A stretch of 40,741 nt of DNA from Paracoccus binzhouensis (GCF_016446475.1 NZ_JAEHFP010000036.1:1-40741), one strand, 5' to 3'; positions 25,995-39,899 are shown, counted from the stretch's first letter. Made by a program: numbers and translations. The notes: generated by a model from the letters alone, not told the origin.

Positions 25995-28538
25995 ATGACC
26001 GTCACGCATTATCTCGCCGACTGGCGCCCCTATCCCTTCGAGATCGCCGAGACCCGGCTGGAATTCGACCTGGCGCCGCGCGCCACGCGGGTGCGCTCGC
26101 AGATCGACTTCCGCCGCAAGGGCGCGGGCGACCTGGTGCTGGACGGCGCCGGGTTGAAAACGCTGTCGCTGGCGATCGACGGCCGCCCGCTGGATCCGGC
26201 CCGGGCCGGGACCGAGCGGCTGGTGATCCCCGCCGCCGAGTTGCCCGACGCCTTCACCTTCGCGGCCGAGGTCGAGATCGACCCCGAGGCCAATACCGCG
26301 CTGGAAGGGCTTTACCTGTCGGGCGGCATGTTCTGCACGCAATGCGAGGCCGAGGGTTTCCGCCACATCACCTGGTATCCCGACCGGCCGGACGTGATGG
26401 CGCCCTTCCGCGTCACCATCCGCTCGGACCAGCCGGTGCTCTTGTCGAACGGCAACCCGGTCTCGCAGGCGCCGGGCCGGGCGGTCTGGCACGATCCCTG
26501 GCCGAAGCCCGCCTATCTGTTCGCGCTGGTCGCGGGCGCGCTGGTAGCGGTCCCGGACAGCTTCACCACCATGTCGGGCCGCAAGGTGGCGCTGAACGTC
26601 TGGGTCCGGCCCGGCGACCAGGACCGCGCCGGCTATGCGATGGAATCGCTGATCCGCTCGATGAAATGGGACGAAGAGGCTTACGGCCGCGAATACGATC
26701 TCGACGTGTTCAACATCGTCGCCGTGGACGATTTCAACATGGGCGCGATGGAGAACAAGGGGCTGAACATCTTCAACTCCAAGCTGGTGCTGGCCAGCGC
26801 CGAGACCGCGACCGATGGCGACTACGAGCGCATCGAGGGCGTGATCGGCCATGAATATTTCCACAACTGGACCGGCAACCGCATCACCTGCCGCGACTGG
26901 TTCCAGCTGTGCCTGAAAGAGGGGCTGACGGTCTTCCGCGACCAGCAATTTACCAGCGACATGCGCTCGGCCGCGGTCAAGCGCATCCAGGATGTGCAGG
27001 TCCTGCGCGCGCGCCAGTTCCGCGAGGATGCCGGGCCCTTGGCACATCCGCCGCGCCCCGACCATTACCAGGAGATCAACAATTTCTACACCGCCACGGT
27101 CTATGAGAAGGGCGCCGAAGTCATCGGCATGCTCAAGCGGCTGGTGGGCGATCAGGGCTATCGCCGGGCGCTCGACCTGTATTTCGACCGCCACGACGGC
27201 CAGGCCTGCACCATCGAGGACTGGATCAAGGTCTTCGAGGATGCCACCGGCCGCGACCTGACCCGGTTCAAGCGCTGGTATACCGATGCCGGCACGCCCC
27301 GACTGACGCTTGCCGAGGATTGGCGCGACGGCACTCTCACGCTGAATTTCCGGCAGGAGACCGTGCCCACCCCCGGCCAGCCGGAAAAGCCGCCGCGGGT
27401 GATCCCCATCGCGCTCGGCCTGATCGGCCCCAATGGCGACGAGGTGCTGCCGACCACGGTTCTGGAGATGACCGAGAGCGAGCAAAGCTTCCGCTTCGAC
27501 GGGCTCGGCGCGCGGCCGGTGGTCTCGCTGCTGCGCGGCTTCTCGGCGCCGGTGACGGTCTCGCGCGAGATCACCGCCGACGAACAGGCGCTGCTGCTGG
27601 CGCATGACACCGACCCTTATGCGCGCTGGCAGGCCGGCCACGACCTGGCGCTGGACGCGCTGATCGCGCGGGCCGCCGGGACGGATGGCAGCACCGAGTT
27701 CGGCCGCGCCATCGGCGGGCTGCTCGGCGATGCCGAGGCCGACCCGGCCTTCGCCGCGCTCTGCCTGACGCTGCCGGGCGAGGAAGAGATCGCCACCACC
27801 ATCGCCGCCCGCGGCACCGTTCCCGACCCCGATGCCATCCATGCCGGGCGCGAGGCGCTGGCCCGCGACATCGCCCGGGTGCATGAGCCGGCGCTGGCGC
27901 GGCTCTACGAGGCGATGGCCGAGGCCGGCCCCTATCGACCCGACGCCAAGGGCGCGGCGCGCCGCAGCCTGCGCCTGGCCTGCCTGGGCCTGCTGTCGCG
28001 CCTTGATGGCGGCACCCGGGCCGAGGCGCTTTTCGCCACTGCCTCGAACATGACCGAGCGGCAGGGGGCGCTGGAATGCCTGATCGCCGCCGGCCGGGAC
28101 GAGGCGGCGCTGGCCAGTTTTGCCCGGGAGTTTTCCGGCAACCGCCTGGTCATGGACAAGTGGTTCATGGTCCAGCCGCTGCGCGCCGCGCCCGACCGCG
28201 CCGTGGCCCGGGCCCGCGACCTGGCCGCCCGGCCGGATTTCGACTGGAAGAATCCCAACCGCTTCCGCGCCCTGATCGGCGGGCTGACCGCCAACCACGC
28301 CGCCTTCCACGCCGCCGACGGCTCGGGCTATGCCTTCACCGTGGACTGGCTGATGCGGCTCGACCCGGTGAACCCGCAGACCACGGCGCGCATGTGCTCG
28401 GCCTTCGAGACCTGGGGGCGCTACGATGCCGGCCGCCAGGCCCATGCCCGCGCGGCGCTCGGCCGGCTGGCCGCCATGGAAGGCCTGTCGCGCAACAGCT
28501 CCGAGATGGTTACGCGCATCCTTGCCGGTGACGCCTGA
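25995..28538 (+). CDS. pepN: Aminopeptidase N (M1 family)
   Basis: Zinc metallopeptidase removing N-terminal residues from peptides in the cytoplasm. 847 residues, close to E. coli PepN. The exopeptidase motif GAMEN is at 250-254. The zinc site is complete: H286-E287-x-x-H290 in GHEYFHNWTGNR and the third ligand E309 in LKEGLTVF. The C-terminal half is the Ala-rich helical domain. The start at 25995 is used because GGAAGG lies upstream and MTVTHYLADWRPYPF is the family N-terminus; the frame runs back to 25842 but reads unlike the family. The PlsC-like gene starts 2 nt after its stop. Confidence 0.96.
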   Translation: MTVTHYLADWRPYPFEIAETRLEFDLAPRATRVRSQIDFRRKGAGDLVLDGAGLKTLSLAIDGRPLDPARAGTERLVIPAAELPDAFTFAAEVEIDPEANTALEGLYLSGGMFCTQCEAEGFRHITWYPDRPDVMAPFRVTIRSDQPVLLSNGNPVSQAPGRAVWHDPWPKPAYLFALVAGALVAVPDSFTTMSGRKVALNVWVRPGDQDRAGYAMESLIRSMKWDEEAYGREYDLDVFNIVAVDDFNMGAMENKGLNIFNSKLVLASAETATDGDYERIEGVIGHEYFHNWTGNRITCRDWFQLCLKEGLTVFRDQQFTSDMRSAAVKRIQDVQVLRARQFREDAGPLAHPPRPDHYQEINNFYTATVYEKGAEVIGMLKRLVGDQGYRRALDLYFDRHDGQACTIEDWIKVFEDATGRDLTRFKRWYTDAGTPRLTLAEDWRDGTLTLNFRQETVPTPGQPEKPPRVIPIALGLIGPNGDEVLPTTVLEMTESEQSFRFDGLGARPVVSLLRGFSAPVTVSREITADEQALLLAHDTDPYARWQAGHDLALDALIARAAGTDGSTEFGRAIGGLLGDAEADPAFAALCLTLPGEEEIATTIAARGTVPDPDAIHAGREALARDIARVHEPALARLYEAMAEAGPYRPDAKGAARRSLRLACLGLLSRLDGGTRAEALFATASNMTERQGALECLIAAGRDEAALASFAREFSGNRLVMDKWFMVQPLRAAPDRAVARARDLAARPDFDWKNPNRFRALIGGLTANHAAFHAADGSGYAFTVDWLMRLDPVNPQTTARMCSAFETWGRYDAGRQAHARAALGRLAAMEGLSRNSSEMVTRILAGDA

Positions 28539-28540
28539 GC

Positions 28541-29497
28541 ATGGCCGAACCACTCTTGCGGGCATCCGGCGGGCGCGGCAATACTGGCCGCATGGATGCC
28601 CGCGAGGACATGAAACGCCGTCTCGATCCGCTGATTGCCGAGCGGGCGCCGTGGCTTTTTTCCGGCCGACGGCACCACGCGCTGGCGCGGCAGGCGCTGA
28701 TGTGGCTGTTGCGCTATCCGCGCACGCTGGAGCTGGCGGCCGAATACCGCGACCTGCCCACGGACGAGATCATGCGCCGCCTGGCGACGCTGATCCTGCG
28801 CGACCTGCAGGTCGAGGGGCTGGAACATATCCCGGCCACCGGCCCGGCGCTGATCGTCTCGAACCACCCGACCGGCATCGCCGACGGCATCGTGCTGAAC
28901 GCGGTGATCGCGGCGGTGCGCGACGACCTGTTCGTCTATGCCAATCACGACATCCTGCGCATCCTGCCGCAATTCGACAGCCTGATCGCCCCGGTGGAAT
29001 GGCGCGTCGAAAAACGCAGCCATGCCAAGACCCGCGCCACCATGGATTACACGCGCGAGGCGCTGGGGCGCGGGCGGATTGGGCTGATCTTCCCCTCGGG
29101 CCGGCTGGCCAAGCGCCGGGGCCTGAGCCTGCACGAGCGGCCCTGGATGGCCAGCGCGGCGATGATCGCGAAGAAGTTCGACGCGCCGATCATCCCGCTG
29201 CACATCCGCGCCCGGAACTCGGCGCTGTTCTACCTGCTCGACGCGATCCATCCGACGCTGCGCGACGTGACGCTGTTCAACGAGGTGCTGAACAAGGCGG
29301 GCCAGCCCTTCCGCGTCACCATCGGCGCGCCGATCCAGCCCGGAACCCTGCCCGGCCGCAGCGAGGACGGCATCGCGCAACTGCGCGACGCGGTCCTGGC
29401 CCTGCCGGCGCCGGGCCGCAACGCCGCGCGCATGTCGCAGATCCGCGGCCTGTTCCAGCGCCGCCACGCGCTCGCCAAGCCGCGCCCGATCGAGTGA
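28541..29497 (+). CDS. PlsC-type 1-acyl-glycerol-3-phosphate acyltransferase-like protein
   Basis: About 318 residues with the lysophospholipid acyltransferase fold: NHPTGIADG gives the HxxxxD catalytic pair, and IFPSGR corresponds to the FPEG-type substrate motif, followed by APIIPLHIRARNS. Likely transfers an acyl group to lysophosphatidate or a related lipid at the inner membrane; the exact acceptor (phospholipid or ornithine lipid) is not clear. Start uncertain: ATG 28541 lies 2 nt after the pepN stop and may be coupled; ATG 28592 would remove 17 poorly conserved-looking residues. It ends before an inverted repeat that separates it from proB. Confidence 0.8.
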   Translation: MAEPLLRASGGRGNTGRMDAREDMKRRLDPLIAERAPWLFSGRRHHALARQALMWLLRYPRTLELAAEYRDLPTDEIMRRLATLILRDLQVEGLEHIPATGPALIVSNHPTGIADGIVLNAVIAAVRDDLFVYANHDILRILPQFDSLIAPVEWRVEKRSHAKTRATMDYTREALGRGRIGLIFPSGRLAKRRGLSLHERPWMASAAMIAKKFDAPIIPLHIRARNSALFYLLDAIHPTLRDVTLFNEVLNKAGQPFRVTIGAPIQPGTLPGRSEDGIAQLRDAVLALPAPGRNAARMSQIRGLFQRRHALAKPRPIE

Positions 29498-29535
29498 GGG
29501 GCGGGCTTTGGCCCCGCCATCGGCGTTGCAGATGG

Positions 29536-29612
29536 GTATTTCTGGAACGAAGAAGCCGGATGCTGCACCCGACATCAGGGAACGGCACCCGGCTTCTTCG
29601 TTCTTCAAATAC
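29536..29612. repeat. Large intergenic inverted repeat between convergent genes
   Basis: Two 24-nt arms (29536-29559 and 29589-29612) are inverted copies matching at 21 of 24 positions, with a perfect 15-bp core (GAACGAAGAAGCCGG and its complement) and a 29-nt centre. It lies in the 153-nt gap between the convergent acyltransferase and proB genes, so it may act as a two-way terminator. One arm's sequence recurs at 2691-2718, so it belongs to a dispersed family. A short GC-rich hairpin candidate (around 29500-29518) also lies just after the acyltransferase stop. Confidence 0.75.
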
Positions 29613-29650
29613 TCCTGCGAGCGCGACGCCGGGCCCGCCGCCGCAAGTCG

Positions 29651-32264
<2,614 letters not shown>

Positions 32265-32277
32265 GCCCGATCCGCCC

Positions 32278-32307
32278 TTAACATTCCGGCAATCGCGGTT
32301 AGATAAT
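32278..32307 (+). promoter_or_regulatory. Promoter of selO
   Basis: TTAACA (32278-32283) and GATAAT (32302-32307) are 18 bp apart, each one base from the vegetative consensus, the best promoter match seen in the window. The start near 32314 is 13 nt before the selO ATG at 32327 and rules out the ATG at 32306. Confidence 0.6.
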
Positions 32308-32326
32308 GTCGGAATGGAGGGCCGCG

Positions 32327-33742
32327 ATGATCCGCTTCGACAACAGCTACGCCCGGCTGCCGGAAGGCTTCTTCACCCGCACCCGCCCGACGCCGGTGCG
32401 CGACCCGAAACTGGTGGCGCTGAACCGGCCGCTGGCCGAGCGTCTCGGCTTGGATGCCGACTGGCTGGCAAGCCCCGAAGGCGTGGCGATGCTGGCCGGC
32501 AATACCCTGCCCGAGGGGGCCGAGCCCATCGCCCAGGCCTATGCCGGCCATCAGTTCGGCGGCTTCGTGCCACAGCTGGGCGACGGCCGCGCGGTTCTGC
32601 TGGGCGAGGTGGTGGCCCCGGACGGCGCCCGCTTCGACATCCAGCTGAAGGGCGCAGGGCCGACGCCGTTTTCGCGCCGCGGCGACGGGCGGGCCTGGCT
32701 GGGCCCGGTGCTGCGCGAATACCTGGTCAGCGAGTTCATGGCGGCCTTCGGCATACCAACCACCCGGGCGCTGGCCGCGGTGACCACCGGCGAGACGGTG
32801 ATCCGTGAAACCTTGCTGCCCGGCGCGGTGCTGACCCGCGTCGCCGCCAGCCACATCCGCGTCGGCACCTTCGAATTCTATGCCGCGCGCGGCGACCGCG
32901 AGCGGCTGCAACTCCTGGCCGATCACGTCATCGCCCGGCACTATCCCGATGCCTCGGGCCCCGCCGATCTGCTGCAGCGCGTGGTCGAACGCCAGGCCGC
33001 GACCATCGCCGGCTGGATGGCGCTGGGTTTCATCCACGGGGTGATGAATACCGACAACATGTCGATCTCGGGCGAGACCATCGACTACGGCCCCTGCGCC
33101 TTCATGGACGGCTACCGGCCCGACAAGGTGTTCAGCTCGATCGACGCCCATGGCCGCTATGCCTGGAACGAGCAGCCGAACATCGCCGTCTGGAACCTGG
33201 CGCAATTCGCCAGCTGCCTGGTGCCGCTGATGGGCAATGACGACGCGGCGGTGGCCGAGGCAACGCGCATCGTCCACAGCTTCCCGGACCTCTATCAGGC
33301 CGAATGGCTGAAACGCTTCGCCGCCAAGCTGGGCATCGCCGCGCCGCGCCCCGAGGATCGCGCGCTGATCGAGCGGCTGCTCACGCTGATGGCGGCCGAG
33401 GAGGCGGATTTCACCCGCAGCTTCGCCGGCCTCCCGGATGGCCGCGCGCGCGAGGAATTCAAGGCGCCCGAGCAGTTCGACGCCTGGGCCGAGGGCTGGC
33501 AGGCGCGCATCCGCGACCTGCCGGACGCCGCAACGGTCATGGCGCGCGCCAATCCGCGCCGCATCCCGCGCAACCACCGCATCGAGGCCGCCATCGCCGC
33601 CGGCCGCGAGGGCGATTACGCGCCTTTCCACGCGCTGGACACGGCGCTGCGCGCGCCTTTCGAAGACCGGCCGGAATGGGAGCCCTACGCGCTTGCCCCC
33701 GCGCCCGAGGAGATCGTCCGCCGCACCTTCTGCGGCACCTGA
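32327..33742 (+). CDS. selO: SelO/YdiU family protein adenylyltransferase (pseudokinase fold)
   Basis: SelO proteins transfer AMP from ATP to Ser, Thr or Tyr residues of target proteins (AMPylation) in redox stress. 471 residues, including [18 protein letters not shown], the Lys-containing [19 protein letters not shown], and [20 protein letters not shown] with the family's metal and nucleotide residues. The C-terminus ends C-G-T, with Cys (469) third from the end where eukaryotic SelO has selenocysteine. The ATG at 32327 has GGAGG upstream. The EEP-family gene follows 18 nt later on the same strand. Confidence 0.93.
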   Translation: MIRFDNSYARLPEGFFTRTRPTPVRDPKLVALNRPLAERLGLDADWLASPEGVAMLAGNTLPEGAEPIAQAYAGHQFGGFVPQLGDGRAVLLGEVVAPDGARFDIQLKGAGPTPFSRRGDGRAWLGPVLREYLVSEFMAAFGIPTTRALAAVTTGETVIRETLLPGAVLTRVAASHIRVGTFEFYAARGDRERLQLLADHVIARHYPDASGPADLLQRVVERQAATIAGWMALGFIHGVMNTDNMSISGETIDYGPCAFMDGYRPDKVFSSIDAHGRYAWNEQPNIAVWNLAQFASCLVPLMGNDDAAVAEATRIVHSFPDLYQAEWLKRFAAKLGIAAPRPEDRALIERLLTLMAAEEADFTRSFAGLPDGRAREEFKAPEQFDAWAEGWQARIRDLPDAATVMARANPRRIPRNHRIEAAIAAGREGDYAPFHALDTALRAPFEDRPEWEPYALAPAPEEIVRRTFCGT

Positions 33743-33760
33743 GCAGCAGCGAAAGGCCCC

Positions 33761-34543
33761 ATGTCGAAAAGCCCCGACCGTCTGAGACTGGCCAGCTATA
33801 ACCTGCACAAGTGCCGGGGCCTGACCGGCCCGCATGCGCCCGAACGCAACCTTGCCGTCATCGCCGAACTGGGCGCCGACGTGATCGCCCTGCAAGAGGT
33901 GGATTTCCGCTTCGGCGCCCGGCCCGAGGCGCTGCCCCGCAAGCTGATCGAAAAGACCACCGGCATGGTCCCCGCCCCGTTCGTCGGCACCGGCGAGAAT
34001 TCGCTGGGCTGGCACGGCCAGACCATCCTGTTGCGGCCGGACCTGCGCGACAAGGCCGAGATCCGCCGCCTGCCGCTGCCGGGGATCGAGCCCAGGGGCG
34101 CCCTGGTCCTGCGCCTGCCCGGGCTGACGGTGGTGGCGGTGCATCTGGGGCTGATCCGCTCGTCGCGCCGCGCGCAGCTGGCGCGCATCATCGCCCAGGC
34201 CCGACGCATCGGCCATGACCGGCTGGCGCTGACCGGCGATTTCAACGAATGGCACGATTCGCGCGGGCTCGAGGCACTGGAGGCGCTGCGCGTCGTCACC
34301 CCCGGCCCCAGCTGGCCCGCACCCTTCCCGCGCCTGCGCTATGACCGCTTCGCCGTCTCGCGCAGCATCGAGGTGCTGGATTGCGGCGTCCTCGACAACG
34401 AAACCGCGCGGGCGGCCTCGGACCACCTGCCGGTCTGGGCCGACCTGGCGGTCAATGCGCATGAGGAAGTGCCCTGCGGCTATCACCCGGCGCGCATCAC
34501 CTCGCGCATTCCCGGCCAGGACGGGGTGGCCGGGGCAGAATGA
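33761..34543 (+). CDS. Endonuclease/exonuclease/phosphatase (EEP) family protein
   Basis: 260 residues with the EEP (DNase I-like) fold: ASYNLHKCRG at the start, IALQEVDFRFG with the metal-binding Glu, VVAVHLGL, LTGDFNEWHD with the Asp-Asn pair, and ASDHLPVWADL with the catalytic Asp-His. It could be a phosphodiesterase acting on nucleic acid, phospholipid or sugar phosphate; the substrate cannot be told. No signal peptide. It starts 18 nt after selO, probably in the same transcript, and is followed by eno after 65 nt. Confidence 0.88.
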   Translation: MSKSPDRLRLASYNLHKCRGLTGPHAPERNLAVIAELGADVIALQEVDFRFGARPEALPRKLIEKTTGMVPAPFVGTGENSLGWHGQTILLRPDLRDKAEIRRLPLPGIEPRGALVLRLPGLTVVAVHLGLIRSSRRAQLARIIAQARRIGHDRLALTGDFNEWHDSRGLEALEALRVVTPGPSWPAPFPRLRYDRFAVSRSIEVLDCGVLDNETARAASDHLPVWADLAVNAHEEVPCGYHPARITSRIPGQDGVAGAE

Positions 34544-34572
34544 CGCTTTCCCGCCCCGCCCCCGTCGGCTAG

Positions 34573-35886
<1,314 letters not shown>

Positions 35887-35906
35887 GCCGACGGCATCGG
35901 AACGCA

Positions 35907-35935
35907 GAAGGGCGGCCCCGCGCGGTCGCCCTTTT
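35907..35935 (+). terminator. Intrinsic terminator of eno
   Basis: AAGGGCG (35908-35914) pairs with CGCCCTT (35927-35933), followed by TTC. The hairpin just touches the stop codon (35935-35937) of the convergent minus-strand gene. Confidence 0.65.
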
Positions 35936-36704
35936 CATACCCACCAGCGATGCGTCAGCGCGAAGGCGCCAAGCGCAAGCCGGCGGCGGAATTCCGAAGG
36001 CCCGGCCCCGGCCAGCGCCTCGATCCCCCGCGGCGCCGTCTGCAACACGGTCCGCACACCTGCGCCGGCAAACAGCACCGGCGCCAGCCGGCGCGGCACA
36101 TGGCGACGCTGCGCCCTGGCCTCGGCCAGCCTCGCCCTGGCCTTGTCCGCGATCCCGGCAAGCACCTGGGGCGAAGCGTCCCAAAGCCCCAATCCCAGCC
36201 CCTGCAGGGCCGGCAGCGCCGCCAGCCAATGCGCCAGCCCGACGCCCTCGGCCTGCGCGGCGATGACGCCCGCCGCCTCCGGATTACAGCGGCCCAGCCC
36301 AGGGCCTCGGCCGCGAATTGCGCCAGCGGCACCGCCGTCCCCCGCACATAACCGGCGACGGCATCCGGCCCGTCCAGCGGCTCGCGCGCCGCATCCCGGC
36401 GGCGGCCTTCGGCCAGCACGGCGAAGGCGGCGGCGCGCGGCCCCCAGGCCTCGGCCAGCGGCGTCAGCAATTCATGCGCTTGCGGCTTGCCGGCGCCGAT
36501 CTCCTCCAGCCGCTCGATCCACCATTGCAGCCGCATCTCGGCGATCAGCGGCTCGGCCGAGGCCAGCGGCGCCCGCGCCAGTTCCAGGTTCAGCGCATAA
36601 AGCGACATGAGCTTCGGCCGTGCCTCGGCCGGCACCAGCAGGCAGATGCCGAACCGGTCGGGATCGTGGTCGCGCAATGCCTGGGCGCAGTCGTCAAGGC
36701 TCAT
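35935..36704 (-). pseudogene. Squalene/phytoene-synthase-like gene, frameshifted
   Basis: The start (MSLDDCAQALRDHDPDRFG) and LYALNLELARAP ... EMRLQWWIERLEEI match the squalene/phytoene synthase superfamily, in a form where the usual first Asp-rich motif is degenerate. After LAQFAAEALGWAAV the frame is lost near 36282-36286; one missing base moves it into a frame that continues coherently (NPEAAGVIAAQ, GLAHWLAALPALQGLGLGLW, FALTHRWWV) to a stop at 35935. Repaired, the protein is about 256 residues. The ATG overlaps the cimA stop by 4 nt (ATGA), so it is the last gene of the cysS-cimA run. Recent inactivation or a sequencing error. Not likely a carotenoid enzyme here; no carotenoid genes are nearby. 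Confidence 0.78.
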
Positions 36705-38323
36705 GCCGGCGCCACCCTGTCGCGGATCAGCTTCCAGCGGATCGCATCGACCAGCGCCTCGAAACTGGCATCGACGATATTGGGCGACACGCCGACGGTG
36801 GACCAGCGATTGCCATGGCCGTCGGCGCTGTCGATGATGACCCGCGTCGTCGCCTCGACCCCTTCGCCGGTGATGCGGACGCGGAAATCCACCAGATGCA
36901 TGTCGTCGATGGCGGCCTGATAGGGGCCCAGATCCTTGGCCAGCGCCCGCCACAGCGCGTTGACCGGGCCGCGATCCTGCCCCTGCTCGTCCATGCTTTC
37001 GCTGACCGAGAGCATCCGCTCGCCGCCGATCTGCACCACCACCACCGCCTCGGACACCGAGATGCGTTTCCCCAGCGCGTTCCGGCGCCGCTCGACGGTG
37101 ACGCGGTAGCGCTCGACCGAGAAGTAGTGCTGCATCCGGCCCAGTTCGGCCAGGGCCAGCAGCTCGAAACTGGCCTGAGCGCCGTCATAGGCATAGCCGT
37201 CATCCTCGCGCGCCTTGACCAGATCGAGGATGCGCGCCAGCGCCGGATCGTCGCGGCCGACCTCGATCCCCGCCTCGGCCAGACGGGCGCGCAGGTTCGA
37301 CTGCCCGGCCTGGTTGGACATCGGGATGATGCGCTCGTTGCCCACGGTGGCCGGATCGACATGCTCGTAGGTCGCGGGATTCTTCAGGATGGCACTGGCA
37401 TGCAGCCCGGCCTTGTGGGCGAATGCCGAGCTGCCGACATAGGGCGCGGCGCGGCTGGGCGCGCGGTTCAGGATCTCGTCCAGCCGGCGCGAGATGCGCG
37501 TCAGCCCGGCCAGCCCCTCGGCCGAAATCCTGGTTTCCAGCGCCGAGCGATAGGGCTCCTTCAACAGCAAGGTCGGGATCAGGCTGGTCAGGCTGGCATT
37601 GCCGCAGCGCTCGCCCAGGCCGTTCAGCGTGCCCTGGATCTGGCGCGCGCCGGCATCGACAGCGGCCAGCGTGCAGGCCACGGCATTGCCGGTGTCGTCG
37701 TGGCAATGGATGCCCAGCCGCTCGCCCGGGATGCCGCCGGCGATCACCGCCCGGGTCACCTGCCCCACCCGCTCGGGCAGGGTGCCGCCATTGGTGTCGC
37801 ACAGCACGATCCAGCGCGCCCCCGCTTCCAGCGCCGCATGCAGGCAGGCCAGCGCATAATCCGGGTCTTCGGCATGGCCGTCGAAGAAATGCTCGGCATC
37901 GAACAGCGCCTCGCGCCCCAAGGCGACCAGATGCGCGACCGAGGCGCGGATATTGTCGAAGTTCTCCGCCAGCGAGATCCCCAGCGCCTCGCGGACATGG
38001 AAGGGATGGGTCTTGCCAACCAGGCAGACGGCGCGGGTGCCGGCATTCGCCACTGCCGCCAGCACCTCGTCGTTCTCGGCCGAGCGGCCCGCGCGCTTGG
38101 TCATGCCAAAGGCGGTCATGGTGGCCCGCGTCGCCGGCGCCTGGGCGAAGAAATCGCTGTCGGTGGGATTGGCGCCCGGCCAGCCGCCCTCGATATAGTC
38201 CACGCCCAGCCGGTCCAGCATCTGCGCGATCTCGGCCTTCTCGGCGGCCGAGAACTGCACGCCCTGGGTCTGCTGCCCGTCGCGCAGCGTGGTATCGTAA
38301 AGGTAAAGGCGCTGGCGCGTCAT
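36701..38323 (-). CDS. cimA: Citramalate synthase
   Basis: Condenses pyruvate with acetyl-CoA to citramalate, giving 2-oxobutyrate for isoleucine without threonine. 540 residues, of the longer CimA type. Opens with YLYDTTLRDGQQTQGVQFS (catalytic barrel start), then GGWPGANPTDSDFF, HCHDDTGNAVAC and LNGLGERCGNASL, with a C-terminal regulatory domain. The substitution of QQTQGV for LeuA's EQSPGA separates it from 2-isopropylmalate synthase. The ATG at 38323 is used; an upstream frame runs into cysS without family features. It is 32 nt downstream of cysS. Confidence 0.93.
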   Translation of the reverse strand: MTRQRLYLYDTTLRDGQQTQGVQFSAAEKAEIAQMLDRLGVDYIEGGWPGANPTDSDFFAQAPATRATMTAFGMTKRAGRSAENDEVLAAVANAGTRAVCLVGKTHPFHVREALGISLAENFDNIRASVAHLVALGREALFDAEHFFDGHAEDPDYALACLHAALEAGARWIVLCDTNGGTLPERVGQVTRAVIAGGIPGERLGIHCHDDTGNAVACTLAAVDAGARQIQGTLNGLGERCGNASLTSLIPTLLLKEPYRSALETRISAEGLAGLTRISRRLDEILNRAPSRAAPYVGSSAFAHKAGLHASAILKNPATYEHVDPATVGNERIIPMSNQAGQSNLRARLAEAGIEVGRDDPALARILDLVKAREDDGYAYDGAQASFELLALAELGRMQHYFSVERYRVTVERRRNALGKRISVSEAVVVVQIGGERMLSVSESMDEQGQDRGPVNALWRALAKDLGPYQAAIDDMHLVDFRVRITGEGVEATTRVIIDSADGHGNRWSTVGVSPNIVDASFEALVDAIRWKLIRDRVAPA

Positions 38324-38355
38324 CGGGGCGGCCCCTTCAGCTGGCTGATATTCGG

Positions 38356-39744
38356 TTATTCGGGCAGTTTCGCGGCGTCGAAATCCGGGCCGGGCAGCAG
38401 TTCGACCCCGGCCGGGCCCATCCTGACCTCGACCCCGGCGGCAAGCAGGCGCTGCTTGAGCGTATCCACGGCCGAGAAATCCTTGCTGGCCCTGGCCTCG
38501 GCCCGCAACGCCGTCATGCGCTCGGCCCAGGGCGACAGGTCGGGGCCTGCGGCGATCCAGCCGCCCAGTTCCTCGGTCAGCAGCCCCAGCATCCGCGCGC
38601 CGGCCAGCAGCCCGGGCGCATCGCCCTGCCCCGCCATCTCGTGCAGGGCCGCGATCGCCCCCGCGGTGTTCAGGTCGTCGGCAAGCGCGGCCAGGACGGC
38701 GGGGGCCGGGCTTGGCGCGGGACGGGTGCCCGCGACAAGGCCGCGCCACTTGCGCAGCACGGCTTCCGCCTCGCGCGCCTTCTCGGCGGTCCAGTCCATG
38801 GGCTTGCGGTAATGCGTGGACAGCAGCACGAAGCGGATCACCTCGCCCGGGATGCCCTGATCGAGCAAATCGCGGACGGTGAAGAAATTGCCCAGGCTCT
38901 TGGACATCTTCTTGCCCTCGACCTGCAGCATCTCGTTATGCAGCCAGACGCGGGCGAAATCCCCGTGCGGATGCGCGCAGCAGCTTTGCGCGATCTCGTT
39001 CTCGTGATGGGGGAATTGCAGGTCGATGCCGCCGGCATGGATGTCGAAGCTCTCGCCCAGCAATTCGTAGGACATCGCCGAACATTCGATATGCCAGCCC
39101 GGGCGGCCGCGGCCCCAGGGGCTGTCCCAGCCGGGCAGCTCGGCATCCGAAGGCTTCCACAGCACGAAATCCATCGGATCTTCCTTGAAGGGCGCGACCT
39201 CGACCCGCGCCCCGGCGATCATGTCGTCGACCGAGCGGCCCGAGAGCTTGCCGTAATCGGCATAACTCCGCACCCGGAACAGCACATGGCCGTCACGCGC
39301 ATAGGCATGGCCGCCGGCGATCAAGGTCTCGATCATGCCGATCATCTCGCCGATATAGTCGGTGGCGCGCGGCTCGTGATCGGGGCGCAGCGCCCCCAGC
39401 GCGTCCATGTCGGCATGATACCAGCCGATGGTCTCATGCGTGCGCTCGCGGATCAGGTCCTCGAGCGTGCCGGGGGCGCCCGCCTCCTTGCGGGCCAGGG
39501 CGGCGGCGTTGATCTTGTCGTCCACATCGGTGAAGTTGCGCACATAGGTGACGTGATCCGCGCCGTAGACATGGCGCAGCAGCCGCACCAGCACGTCGAT
39601 CACCACCACCGGCCGGGCATTGCCCAGATGCGCGCGGTCATAGACCGTCGGCCCGCAGAGATAGAGCCGCAGATTCCGCGGGTCGATGGGCCGGAAAAGC
39701 TCTTTCCGCCGCGTCCTGGTATTCGTCAGCCTGATCTCGACCAT
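38356..39744 (-). CDS. cysS: Cysteine-tRNA ligase
   Basis: Charges tRNA-Cys, in the cytoplasm. 462 residues. The class I HIGH motif appears as H39-L-G-N in [16 protein letters not shown], with zinc ligand C30; the other zinc ligands lie in WHIECSAMS and [15 protein letters not shown] is at 279-283. The ATG at 39744 has AGGGGAA upstream. First gene of a run with cimA and the phytoene-synthase-like gene; divergent from the YjbR gene across 155 nt. Confidence 0.98.
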   Translation of the reverse strand: MVEIRLTNTRTRRKELFRPIDPRNLRLYLCGPTVYDRAHLGNARPVVVIDVLVRLLRHVYGADHVTYVRNFTDVDDKINAAALARKEAGAPGTLEDLIRERTHETIGWYHADMDALGALRPDHEPRATDYIGEMIGMIETLIAGGHAYARDGHVLFRVRSYADYGKLSGRSVDDMIAGARVEVAPFKEDPMDFVLWKPSDAELPGWDSPWGRGRPGWHIECSAMSYELLGESFDIHAGGIDLQFPHHENEIAQSCCAHPHGDFARVWLHNEMLQVEGKKMSKSLGNFFTVRDLLDQGIPGEVIRFVLLSTHYRKPMDWTAEKAREAEAVLRKWRGLVAGTRPAPSPAPAVLAALADDLNTAGAIAALHEMAGQGDAPGLLAGARMLGLLTEELGGWIAAGPDLSPWAERMTALRAEARASKDFSAVDTLKQRLLAAGVEVRMGPAGVELLPGPDFDAAKLPE

Positions 39745-39899
39745 GACTTCCCCTTTGCGGGCGTCAACTGGTCACCGTGAACCGCCCGCCTGAATTTTCA
39801 GCCGGTAATGATGCAGCGGATGGTGGCGGTTCCTGCCTTCATGCGCCCGCCTTAACGCATTGCCTTGCCTATGCCAAGAGAGGCTGCGACACTTGCTTC

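Noticed and set aside
25974..28565. 863-codon minus-strand open frame opposite pepN
   Set aside because: Same cause: a mirror of strong third-position G/C bias in pepN; no recognisable motifs or ribosome-binding site.
35935..36704. Carotenoid biosynthesis gene
   Set aside because: The squalene/phytoene-synthase-like frame is broken, its Asp-rich motif is degenerate, and no crt genes are nearby.
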